Assembly (NCBI RefSeq): GCF_965213555.1 | Contig: NZ_OZ243890.1 | Span: 124,001-188,000 of the forward strand | DNA length: 64,000 bases | Direction: 5' to 3' | Origin: Acuticoccus sp965213555 | GTDB lineage: Bacteria > Pseudomonadota > Alphaproteobacteria > Rhizobiales > Amorphaceae | Made by a program: the position numbers and the translations under genes | In this document: in pieces, positions 1 to 7,480 of the stretch | Numbering within the stretch: position 1 is the stretch's first letter | Layout of the letters: every line of letters starts with the position of its first letter | The notes under the pieces: model-generated | Database searches by the model: none | What the model was told of the DNA's origin: nothing | What the model saw: only the letters and a program-made list of their open reading frames with translations

Positions 1-232
1 TGTTGCCGCCCTGGGGCACGATGGGCGTTCCTGTCTCGGCGCAGATCCTGACGATCTCCGCAACGCGCGCCGTCGTGTCGGGGCGCAGCACGAGGGGCGT
101 CGCCCCATGCCAGTTGTCCCGCCAGGAGATGCAGTAGGGCTCGGTGTCCGGCCCCTCGACGACGCCGCCGGGACCGGCCGCCACGCGCAGGCGGGAGAGG
201 ACGTCCGTGGTGATGCGGGCGTGGACGTTCAT
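1..232 (-). CDS. FAD-linked oxidase, N-terminal fragment (D-2-hydroxyacid dehydrogenase / GlcD-like)
   Basis: The minus strand reads MNVHARITTDVLSRL from an ATG at 232 and runs off the left edge, so only about 77 residues are visible. The stretch from VLRPDTTARVAEIV to VPQGGNT is the start of an FAD_binding_4 (PCMH) domain. That domain is found in glycolate oxidase GlcD, D-lactate dehydrogenases and D-2-hydroxyglutarate dehydrogenases, and the PQGGNT turn contacts the FAD pyrophosphate. The ATG overlaps the stop of the upstream RraA-family gene (ATGA), so the two are probably translationally coupled. Which 2-hydroxy acid is oxidised cannot be told from this fragment. Confidence 0.8.
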   Translation of the reverse strand, partial: MNVHARITTDVLSRLRVAAGPGGVVEGPDTEPYCISWRDNWHGATPLVLRPDTTARVAEIVRICAETGTPIVPQGGN

Positions 233-885
233 ATCTTGGCGAACTTCTGCAAGGCCTCGGTGAAGGTGAGGCCGGACTCGATCTCCTTCATCGCCCGCGC
301 GTCGTCGGCGGCGTACTCCGTGGCGAGGCGCGCGATCTCGGCGGCCTCGGCGGCCGGCAGGACGACGACGCCGGACCCGTCCGCGACGATGGCGTCGCCC
401 GGCGCGACGCGCACGCCCGCACAGATCACGGGCTCGCCGATCGCCTCGACCTTGAGCCGCCCCTTGCCCGGCGTCGGCACCACGTAGCGTGAGAAGACGG
501 GGAAGCCGAACTCCAGGATCTCCTCGCGATCGCGCACCGCGCCGTCGACGATGAGGCCCTCGATGCCGCGCCGGCGCGCCGCATAGGACGCCATGCCGCC
601 CCAGGTGGAGATCGGCGCGCCGCCGTTCGCGACGACGATGACCTCGCCCGGCCCCGCCCCATCGAGGAAGGTGCCGACGCGGAAGTCTGCCACGGGAAAC
701 GCGCCGAACGGCCCGGTCGTCTCGCGCACCGTGACCGCGCGCCCGACGCATCGCAGGCCCGGCCCGACGGCCTGGATGTCCGCTGCCATCGCGCCGCCGG
801 CGCCGACCACGTCGATGGCGTTGGCAAGCGTCGGCGTCGCGAGCTTGGCAAGCGCCTCCAGCGTCTCGTCGCTCACACCGCTCAT
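229..885 (-). CDS. RraA-family protein (4-hydroxy-4-methyl-2-oxoglutarate aldolase-like)
   Basis: This 218-residue protein has the RraA / MenG-like fold signature. A glycine-rich segment (WGGMASYAARRRGIEGLIVD, residues about 96-115) is followed by GAVRDREE, where the Arg-Asp pair normally binds substrate and metal. Relatives include class II 4-hydroxy-4-methyl-2-oxoglutarate / 4-carboxy-4-hydroxy-2-oxoadipate aldolases, which cleave to pyruvate, and the RNase E inhibitor RraA. The full-length fold and a catabolic setting favour an aldolase or oxaloacetate decarboxylase over an RNase regulator, but this is inference. It sits 3 bp after the E1 dehydrogenase gene and overlaps the FAD-oxidase gene, which suggests a three-gene operon. 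Confidence 0.82.
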   Translation of the reverse strand: MSGVSDETLEALAKLATPTLANAIDVVGAGGAMAADIQAVGPGLRCVGRAVTVRETTGPFGAFPVADFRVGTFLDGAGPGEVIVVANGGAPISTWGGMASYAARRRGIEGLIVDGAVRDREEILEFGFPVFSRYVVPTPGKGRLKVEAIGEPVICAGVRVAPGDAIVADGSGVVVLPAAEAAEIARLATEYAADDARAMKEIESGLTFTEALQKFAKI

Positions 886-888
886 GAC

Positions 889-3375
889 CTACTCCGCCGC
901 ATGGCGCGCCTCCCTTACGGACACGTCGAGTGCGGCGTCCACGAGCGCCGCCTCCTCCGCCTTGTGCCAATCGCTCCACCCGACGGCGGGCGAGGCCGCT
1001 GCGGGACGCGTGACGGCGTGAACGCGACGCCCCGCGGCCGCCTCCAGCCTGCGGTCGGCCCAGACGAAGGCGCCGAGGTTCGCCGGCTCTTCCTGGACCC
1101 AGACGACCTCGGCGGAAGGCCAGCGCGCCAGCGCCTCGCCGAGCGCCCGCTCCGGCCAGGGGTAGAGCTCCTCCACCCGCACCAAGGCAACCTCGCCGGC
1201 GAGCCCACGCTCCTCCCTCGCCGCGGCGAGGGTGTAGTAGACCTTGCCCGAGCAGATCACGACGCGGGAGGGCGAGGCGACGTCCTCGGCGATGACGCTC
1301 GCGACGCCCGTGCCGGGGCCGAGCTCGGCGAGCGAGGAGGTGCATGCGGCGCTGCGCAGGAGCACCTTCGGCGTCATCAGGACGAGCGGCTTGCGCCAGG
1401 GCCGCGCGAGCTGGCGCCGCAGCATGTGGAAGAGGTTCGCCGGCGTCGAGGGCACGGCGACGGTGATGTTGCCCCGCGCGCAACGGGCGAGCACGCGCTC
1501 GAGGTGCCCCGTGGAGTGGTCCGGTCCGCCGCCGTCGAAGCCGTGCGGCAGCATCATGACGAGCGGCGACGTCATCAGCCAGCGGTCCTCCCCGCCGGTG
1601 ACGTACTGGTCGAAGATCGGCTGGCACACGTTGAGGAAGTCGCCGAACTGCGCCTCCCACACGGTGAGCTGGTCGGGCCGCGCCCCGGACAGGCCGTACT
1701 CGAAGCCGAGCGCGGCATTCTCGATGAGCGGCGAGTTGACCACCTCCGCGGCTCCGAACCGCGACAGGACGTCGTGGGCCCGCCCGTTCCGCTGATCGTG
1801 CAGGATCAGGTGACGCTGGGCGAAGGCGCCGCGCGCGGTGTCCTGCCCCGTGAGGCGCACGGGGTGGCCGTCGTCGAGCAGCGAGGCGAACGCGAGCGCC
1901 TCCGCCATCGCCCAGTCGAGGGGCCGCGCGCCGTCCGCCATCTCGCGCCGCCGCTCCAGGAACTGAGCAACACGCGGGTGCAGCGCCAGCCCCTCCGGCG
2001 GCTCGGCGAGGGCTCGCGCCAGCCGGGCGAGGCGGTCGCCGTCGAGCCCGGTGGCGACCGCCTCGGCCATCCGTGCCTCGATGTCCGGCCCGAGCCCCGA
2101 CGTATTGCCGGCCGTGTTCGGGATCGCCGGGGTCGCCTCGAACGCGGCGTCGAGCGCGCGGCGGAAGCCCGACAGGTCCGGCGCGGCGCCCATGCGCGTC
2201 GAGACCGGCGGCAGCGCGTCGATCGCCGCCTGCATCAGCGGCTGGGTGAAGCGCGCCTCCTCCATCTCGTTGTGCCCGCGGCGACGGTAGGTGACGACCT
2301 CCACCACGATGTCGGCGCCGAAGCGCGCACGGTAGCGCGCCGCGGTGCGCCCGGCGAGGAGCGCGGCGACCGGATCGTCGCCGTTGACGTGCAGGATCGG
2401 CGCCTCGACCGCCTTCGCGGCGTCCACGCAGGTGCGCGAGGTGCGCCCCTCCGCGGCGGACGTGGTGAACCCGACCTGGTTGTTGAGCACGAGGTGGATC
2501 GAGCCGCCGACGGTGTAGCCCGGCAGGCCGGAGAGCTGCAGGAGCTCGAAGTTCACCCCCTGCCCGGCGAACGCGGCATCGGTGTGCAGCATGAGGGGGA
2601 GCGCGCCGGGCGTGCCGCGGGCGCGCCCCGTCGCGACCGGCGCCACGATGGACAGGTGCGAGGGGTGCGGCGCGACCCACACGTGGACGCCGTCGTCGCG
2701 CTCGCCCTCCCAGCCGAGGTGGTAGGGCACGTCCGACGCCGCGCCCAGCGAGGGATCGAGGTCGGGCACTCCCCTCACCTCGGCCACCAGGCGCGCGAGG
2801 GGCTTGCCGAACAGCAACGCAAGCTGGGTAAGCCGCCCGCGATGCATCCCGCCGACGACGACGTCGCGCACGTCCGCCTCGCGGATCGCCGAGTCGACCG
2901 CGACCATGTACGGCTCGGCGCCGGACATGCCGAACGTCTTCACCGTCGGCAGCCGCTTCAGCGTCGCGGCCTCGAACGCCTCCCCCGCGGCCACCAGCCA
3001 TGCGGCCCGCGCCGTGGCCTCCGCCGTGGGCGGCTCGGCGCGTTCGGCCTCGGCGGCGAGCCAGTCGAACCGCGCGGCCTCCTGGAGGTGGCCGAACTCC
3101 CAGCCGAGCGTGCCGCAGTAGACCTCGTCGAGGCGTTCCACCTCGTCCTCGAGCCCCGGCCAGGCCGTCGGCGCGACCCACGCGGGCGCCTCGTGCGGCG
3201 CGAGGCCGAGGGGATCGAGGTCGGCCGCGCGCCAGCCGTGGCGCCGGAAGGCGTCGGCGAGGGTCGCCTCGGGCCCTGGCATCGTCGCCGATAAGAGGGC
3301 CTCGACCGCGCCGGGGTCGCCTGCCGTCAGGTGGTCGGCGCGGGCAAGCCCGGCATCATGCCGACGCTTGCTCAT
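889..3375 (-). CDS. 2-oxoglutarate dehydrogenase E1-family protein (SucA / DHTKD1-like)
   Basis: This 828-residue thiamine-diphosphate enzyme belongs to the E1o family, which decarboxylates 2-oxoglutarate or 2-oxoadipate and passes the acyl group to a lipoylated E2. Visible motifs are GGMHRGRL (about 175-182), HTDAAFAGQG (264-273), the ThDP/Mg GDD at 332-334, RRGHNE (365-370), and the transketolase-like half with FEYGLSGARPDQLTVWEAQF and LPHGFDGGGPDHST. It is shorter than typical SucA (about 930-1000 residues), mostly at the N-terminus where SucA contacts E2, and so resembles DHTKD1 (2-oxoadipate E1). No E2 or E3 gene is nearby, and it heads a group with RraA-like and FAD-oxidase genes. A specialised 2-oxo acid role is plausible; plain SucA cannot be excluded. 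Confidence 0.85.
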   Translation of the reverse strand: MSKRRHDAGLARADHLTAGDPGAVEALLSATMPGPEATLADAFRRHGWRAADLDPLGLAPHEAPAWVAPTAWPGLEDEVERLDEVYCGTLGWEFGHLQEAARFDWLAAEAERAEPPTAEATARAAWLVAAGEAFEAATLKRLPTVKTFGMSGAEPYMVAVDSAIREADVRDVVVGGMHRGRLTQLALLFGKPLARLVAEVRGVPDLDPSLGAASDVPYHLGWEGERDDGVHVWVAPHPSHLSIVAPVATGRARGTPGALPLMLHTDAAFAGQGVNFELLQLSGLPGYTVGGSIHLVLNNQVGFTTSAAEGRTSRTCVDAAKAVEAPILHVNGDDPVAALLAGRTAARYRARFGADIVVEVVTYRRRGHNEMEEARFTQPLMQAAIDALPPVSTRMGAAPDLSGFRRALDAAFEATPAIPNTAGNTSGLGPDIEARMAEAVATGLDGDRLARLARALAEPPEGLALHPRVAQFLERRREMADGARPLDWAMAEALAFASLLDDGHPVRLTGQDTARGAFAQRHLILHDQRNGRAHDVLSRFGAAEVVNSPLIENAALGFEYGLSGARPDQLTVWEAQFGDFLNVCQPIFDQYVTGGEDRWLMTSPLVMMLPHGFDGGGPDHSTGHLERVLARCARGNITVAVPSTPANLFHMLRRQLARPWRKPLVLMTPKVLLRSAACTSSLAELGPGTGVASVIAEDVASPSRVVICSGKVYYTLAAAREERGLAGEVALVRVEELYPWPERALGEALARWPSAEVVWVQEEPANLGAFVWADRRLEAAAGRRVHAVTRPAAASPAVGWSDWHKAEEAALVDAALDVSVREARHAAE

Positions 3376-3459
3376 GCCCGTGGCGCCCTTATGCTTCCCA
3401 TGGCCCGCACATCACCATGCGCCGCTGCATGGGTCAAACCACCGGCGAAGGGGGACGGC

Positions 3460-4236
3460 TTGGATCTCGGACTGGACGGCAAGCGCGCGCTGGTGATCGG
3501 CGCCTCCCGTGGCCTGGGTGCGGCCATCGCCGCGACCCTCGCCGCGGAGGGTGCGGAGGTGCTGGCCGCATCACGCACCACCGAGCGCACCGAGGCATGG
3601 CGCGACACCCTCACCCCCGCCGTGCGCGACCGCGTCCGCCCGATGGTCGTCGACCTCGCCGACGCCGCGTCCGTGGACCGCGCGGCCGAGGAGGCCGGCG
3701 CCGTCGATGTCCTGGTCGGCAACGCCGGCGGACCGCGTCCCGGCCCGGTCCTGGAGATGACGCGCGGGGACTGGCAGTCCGCGTTCACGATGATGGCGGC
3801 CAACCACTTCGCGCTCGTCGCCGCGCTCGTCCCTGGGATGAAGGCGAAGGGGTGGGGCCGCGTCCTCACCATCGGCTCGTCGGCGATCGAGCAGCCCGTG
3901 CCGAACCTTGCGCTGTCAAACGCCATCCGCGGCGCCGTCGCCGGCTGGAACAAGACGCTGGCGGGCGAGCTCGCGCCCCACGGCGTCACCGTCAACATAA
4001 TCCTGCCTGGCCGCATCCACACCGAGCGCGTCGACGCCCTCGACTCGGCCAACGCCGAGCGCCAGGGCAAGACCGCGGACGAGGTCGCCGCGGCGTCGCG
4101 CGCGTCGATCCCCGCCGGGCGCTACGGCGACCCCCAGGAGTTCGCCGACGTCGCCGCGTTCCTCGTCTCCAAGCGCGCCTCCTACGTCACCGGATCCATG
4201 GTGAGGGTGGACGGCGGCATGATCCGCTCGATCTAG
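3460..4236 (+). CDS. SDR-family oxidoreductase with degenerate catalytic residues
   Basis: This short-chain dehydrogenase is about 258 residues long. I place the start at TTG 3460 because a GAAGGGGGA ribosome-binding site lies just upstream and the protein then begins LDLGLDGKRALVIGASRGLG, with the Rossmann GxxxGxG motif near the N-terminus; upstream in-frame codons look non-coding. NAGG follows at about residue 90. At the active site the usual Ser, Tyr and Lys positions (S, S+13, S+17) read Ser, Ser, Arg (IGSSAIEQPVPN then LSNAIRGAV), so the YxxxK motif is absent. A subgroup of bacterial SDRs annotated as 3-oxoacyl-ACP reductase-like shares this pattern. The gene precedes mcd by 40 bp and is probably co-transcribed with it. 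Substrate unknown. Confidence 0.88.
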   Translation: MDLGLDGKRALVIGASRGLGAAIAATLAAEGAEVLAASRTTERTEAWRDTLTPAVRDRVRPMVVDLADAASVDRAAEEAGAVDVLVGNAGGPRPGPVLEMTRGDWQSAFTMMAANHFALVAALVPGMKAKGWGRVLTIGSSAIEQPVPNLALSNAIRGAVAGWNKTLAGELAPHGVTVNIILPGRIHTERVDALDSANAERQGKTADEVAAASRASIPAGRYGDPQEFADVAAFLVSKRASYVTGSMVRVDGGMIRSI

Positions 4237-4276
4237 TTCCCATGCGCACCCAGACCCGACACCGCGAGGCCCGCCC

Positions 4277-5974
4277 ATGAACGTCATGACACGTCCCGAC
4301 GCGGCACGGGCGGCGACGCCGGCCTCCTCCATCGACGACGTCCTGGCGTCGGCGTCCTCGGCCCTCGCGGACGTCGACCGGCTGCTGTCCGAGCTGCGCG
4401 GCGCGCTCCTTGAAAAGGTCGCCCCCGAGGGCACCCCCGATCGCGCTTCCATGGACGAGCACCAGGTGATCGTCCACGGCTACGCCTGGTTCGCGACGTA
4501 CGCGGAGGCGCTGCGTCAGATGCACGGCTGGGCGACGCGCCTCGAGGCCGACGATCGCCTCGGCGCGCTGGAGCGACGCATCCTGCTCGCCGCGTTCGGC
4601 ACCTACCTCGCCCAGCTCGAGGGCGGCGTGTGGATGAGCCAGGGGGAGATCGTACGCCCCGCTGACCTCGGCCTCGGCGGCGACGCGCTTGCCGCGTTCC
4701 GCTCCGACGCCGTCGCGACGTTGATCGCCGCTGGCACCGAGCCCTCGCTCCTTGCACAGATCGGGGTGGAAGCGTCGGCCGACGCGCGCACCGGCGACGT
4801 CGGCCTCGAGGACGAGACGCTCGTCATGATGCGCGACCAGTTCCGCCGCTTCGCCGACGAGAAGATCGCGCCCCACGCCCACCAGTGGCATCTCAGGGAC
4901 GAGCTCATACCGCTCCCAGTGGTGGAGGAGATGGCGGCGCTCGGCGTGTTCGGCCTCACGATCCCGGAGGAGCACGGCGGGCTCGGCATGGGCAAGCTCG
5001 CCATGGTCGTCGTCACCGAGGAGCTCTCCCGCGGCTACATCGGCGCAGGTTCGCTGGGCACGCGCTCGGAGATCGCCGGCGAGCTCATCGCGACCTCCGG
5101 CACGGCGGACCAGAAGGCTGACCTGTTGCCGAGGATCGCGAGCGGCGAGGTGCTGCCCACCGCGGTCTTCACCGAGCCGAACTCCGGCTCCGACCTCGGC
5201 TCTTTGAGGACCCGCGCCGTGCGCGAGGGCGAGGACTACCTGGTGTACGGCAACAAGACGTGGATCACCCACGCCGCGCGCTCCGACCTGATGACGCTCC
5301 TTGCGCGCACCAACTCCGGCGAGGCGGGCTACAAGGGCCTGTCGATGTTCCTCGCCCAGAAGCCGCGCGGGACGGACGACGACCCGTTCCCCCCCGAGGG
5401 CATGTCGGGCGGCGAGATCGAGGTGCTCGGCTACCGCGGCATGAAGGAGTACGACATCGCCTTCGACGGCTTTCGCGTGCCGTCCGGCGCGCTGCTCGGC
5501 GGACGCGAGGGCGAGGGCTTCAAGCAGCTCATGGCGACCTTCGAAGGGGCGCGGATCCAGACCGCCGCCCGCGCCGTCGGCGTCGCCCAGAACGCCATGG
5601 AGCTCGCCTTCTCCTACGCCAAGGACCGCGAGCAGTTCGGCCGCGCGCTGACGCGCTTCCCGCGCGTCGCCTCCAAGCTCGGCCTCATGGTGGTCGAGAC
5701 GATGGTCGCTCGCCAGCTCACGTACTACGCCGCGCGCGAGAAGGACTCCGGCCGGCGCTGCGACATCGAGGCGGGGATGGCAAAGCTCCTCGGCGCGCGC
5801 ACGGCGTGGGCGAACGCCGACAACGCGCTGCAGATCCACGGCGGCAACGGCTTCAGCCTGGAGTACGAGATCAGCCGCGTGCTGTGCGACGCGCGCATCC
5901 TCAACATCTTCGAGGGCGCGGCGGAGATCCAGGCGCAGATCGTGGCCCGCGGGCTGCTGTCGGGGCGCAACTGA
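4277..5974 (+). CDS. mcd: (2S)-methylsuccinyl-CoA dehydrogenase
   Basis: This 565-residue acyl-CoA dehydrogenase-family flavoprotein carries about 150 extra N-terminal residues before the usual fold. The extension (HQVIVHGYAWFATYAEALRQ, then LEGGVWMSQGEIVRPADLGL) matches my recollection of methylsuccinyl-CoA dehydrogenase of the ethylmalonyl-CoA pathway, which forms mesaconyl-C1-CoA. The core has TAVFTEPNSGSDLGSLRTRA (FAD contact), the REQFGR segment, and HGGNGFSLEYEISR near the C-terminus. The start ATG at 4277 gives the full extension. The stop is followed after 4 bp by mct, whose substrate is this enzyme's product, so tight operon coupling is expected. A generic long acyl-CoA dehydrogenase is the alternative. 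Confidence 0.88.
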   Translation: MNVMTRPDAARAATPASSIDDVLASASSALADVDRLLSELRGALLEKVAPEGTPDRASMDEHQVIVHGYAWFATYAEALRQMHGWATRLEADDRLGALERRILLAAFGTYLAQLEGGVWMSQGEIVRPADLGLGGDALAAFRSDAVATLIAAGTEPSLLAQIGVEASADARTGDVGLEDETLVMMRDQFRRFADEKIAPHAHQWHLRDELIPLPVVEEMAALGVFGLTIPEEHGGLGMGKLAMVVVTEELSRGYIGAGSLGTRSEIAGELIATSGTADQKADLLPRIASGEVLPTAVFTEPNSGSDLGSLRTRAVREGEDYLVYGNKTWITHAARSDLMTLLARTNSGEAGYKGLSMFLAQKPRGTDDDPFPPEGMSGGEIEVLGYRGMKEYDIAFDGFRVPSGALLGGREGEGFKQLMATFEGARIQTAARAVGVAQNAMELAFSYAKDREQFGRALTRFPRVASKLGLMVVETMVARQLTYYAAREKDSGRRCDIEAGMAKLLGARTAWANADNALQIHGGNGFSLEYEISRVLCDARILNIFEGAAEIQAQIVARGLLSGRN

Positions 5975-5978
5975 CGCC

Positions 5979-7184
5979 GTGACGCCGGTCCTCACCGACC
6001 TTCGCATCGTCGAGGTCGCGGCCTTCATCGCCGCGCCGCTGGGCGGGCTGACGCTCGCCCAGCTCGGCGCCGACGTCATCCGCATCGATCCCATCGGCGG
6101 CAACATCGACTACACGCGCATGCCGACCAACGAGGCCGGCCACTCGCTCTACTGGGCCGGGCTCAACAAGGGCAAGCGCTCCGTCGCCATCGCCATCGGC
6201 ACGCCCGAGGGGCAAGAGCTCGCCGCGGCGCTGATCGCCCAGCCCGGGGACGGGCGCGGCATCGTCACCACCAACCTGCCCGCCCGCGGCTGGCTCGCCC
6301 ACGCCGCGCTGGCGAAGCGCCGCGCCGACCTCGTGATGGTCGAGCTCACCGGCAACCCCGACGGCACCTCGGCGCTCGACTACACGATCAACTGCGCGTC
6401 GGGCTTTCCCATCGCGACGGGCCCCACCGAGGCGCCGATCAACCACGTCCTGCCGGCGTGGGACGTGGCGGCGGGCCTCCTCATAACCACCGCCGTGCTC
6501 GCGGCCGAGCGCCACCGCACCCGCACCGGCGAGGGGCAGCGCATCACGCTCTCCCTCGCCGACGTGATGCTGCACGCCGTCTCCTCGCTCGGCTTCACCA
6601 TGGAGGTTGAGGCGAACGGCGTCACGCGCCCGCCCCTCGGCAACGACCTCTACGGTGCGTTCGGCCGGGACTTCGCCACGAAGGACCGGCGCCGCATCAT
6701 GGTGGTCGCCATCACGACGCGGCAGTTCCGCGCCGTCGGCAAGGCGACCGGCCTCACCGAGGCGTTCCAGACGGTCGGCGGGCTGGTCGGCGCCGACCTT
6801 GCCAGCGAGCCGGGCCGCTTCGCCGCGCGAGACGCGCTCGCCGCCGTCGCGGCGCCGTGGTTCGCCACCCGCACCCTCGACGAGGTCGCCGCGGCGTTCG
6901 AGGGCAGCGGGGTCCTTTGGGGCCCCTACCAGGACTTCGGCCAGCTCGTGCGCGACGACTGGCGGCACTCCACCGCGAACCCGATGTTCGCCCGCACGGC
7001 CCACCACGGCATCGGCGAACTCCTGACCCCGGGCTCCCCGCTCGCCTTCGGGTCCATCCCGCGAGGGGAGCTTGCCGGCGCGCCCCGCCTCGGGGCGCAC
7101 ACCGAGGAGGTCCTTGCCCAGGACCTCGGCCTGCCGAGCGGCGAGATCGCCCGCCTCCAGGACGCCGGCACCGTCGCACTCTAA
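5979..7184 (+). CDS. mct: 2-methylfumaryl-CoA isomerase (mesaconyl-CoA C1-C4 CoA transferase)
   Basis: This 401-residue family III (CaiB/BaiF) CoA-transferase resembles Chloroflexus mesaconyl-CoA C1-C4 CoA transferase along its whole length. Shared landmarks include AAPLGGLTLAQLGADVIR, the short WAGLNKGKRS run, TTNLPARGWL, INHVLPAWDV, LYGAFGRDF and PGSPLAFGSIPR. The enzyme moves CoA within mesaconyl-CoA, from C1 to C4, in the 3-hydroxypropionate bicycle. The C4 thioester can then be hydrated to citramalyl-CoA and cleaved to acetyl-CoA and pyruvate; no hydratase or lyase gene is visible here. The gene starts with GTG 4 bp after mcd. Family assignment is firm and substrate assignment is by recollected similarity plus context. 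Confidence 0.85.
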   Translation: MTPVLTDLRIVEVAAFIAAPLGGLTLAQLGADVIRIDPIGGNIDYTRMPTNEAGHSLYWAGLNKGKRSVAIAIGTPEGQELAAALIAQPGDGRGIVTTNLPARGWLAHAALAKRRADLVMVELTGNPDGTSALDYTINCASGFPIATGPTEAPINHVLPAWDVAAGLLITTAVLAAERHRTRTGEGQRITLSLADVMLHAVSSLGFTMEVEANGVTRPPLGNDLYGAFGRDFATKDRRRIMVVAITTRQFRAVGKATGLTEAFQTVGGLVGADLASEPGRFAARDALAAVAAPWFATRTLDEVAAAFEGSGVLWGPYQDFGQLVRDDWRHSTANPMFARTAHHGIGELLTPGSPLAFGSIPRGELAGAPRLGAHTEEVLAQDLGLPSGEIARLQDAGTVAL

Positions 7185-7225
7185 GGCGGTCTTGGGTTGC
7201 GAGGGGGGTGGTCTCCGCCGAACCG

Positions 7226-7375
7226 AAGGCCCTCCTGCGCAAGGCCGCAGCGCGCACCCGCGATGACCTGTGGGAGACCATTGGCGGACGTCGCGACCCC
7301 TTAGACTAGATCCCGACGGATGCCGCCGCTGCGACATCTACCGCGGCGACGCGTACGACCGAACCGAAGGTGCGC
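7226..7375 (+). pseudogene. IS630-family transposase, C-terminal remnant
   Basis: An open stretch reads KALLRKAAARTRDDLWETIG, the C-terminal part of IS630-family transposases (compare KALLRKAAERT in the decayed copy near 20.4 kb). After a frame change AYDRTEGAL resembles the family's extreme C-terminus. Everything upstream of the fragment is missing. It lies between the mct stop and the 105-bp repeat that begins TAGAGCGG, the same bases that end the IS630 copy at 20239. It is a dead fragment. Confidence 0.6.
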
Positions 7376-7480
7376 TAGAGCGGTGCTGGGTTAGATGGAA
7401 CCACCTGACCCCAAGAGGACCGCTCTTGATCCAAGGAGCTAGAGCATCTTTTTGGGTCTGATGAGACCCTGGATGCGCTA
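7376..7480. repeat. 105-bp two-hairpin repeat, copy 1
   Basis: This stretch starts TAGAGCGGT and ends GGATGCGCTA, and recurs at 15858-15962 with the same length and roughly 80-85% identity by eye. It folds as two adjacent units. The first has outer arms AGAGCGGT / ACCGCTCT around an inner TGGAACCACCT-type stem. The second has outer arms TAGAGCATC / GATGCGCTA around GGGTCT-GATG-AGACCC. It begins and ends with TA. Its last three bases (CTA on this strand) supply the TAG stop of cobN. It looks like a miniature inverted-repeat element, possibly moved by an IS630-type transposase, and may also act as a terminator or RNA hairpin. Confidence 0.75.

Noticed and set aside
901..3294. A 797-codon open frame on the plus strand across the E1 gene
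   Set aside because: It is the antisense shadow of the E1o coding sequence. At this G+C content stops are rare in all frames, and the translation is Arg/Gly/Ala-rich without any domain.
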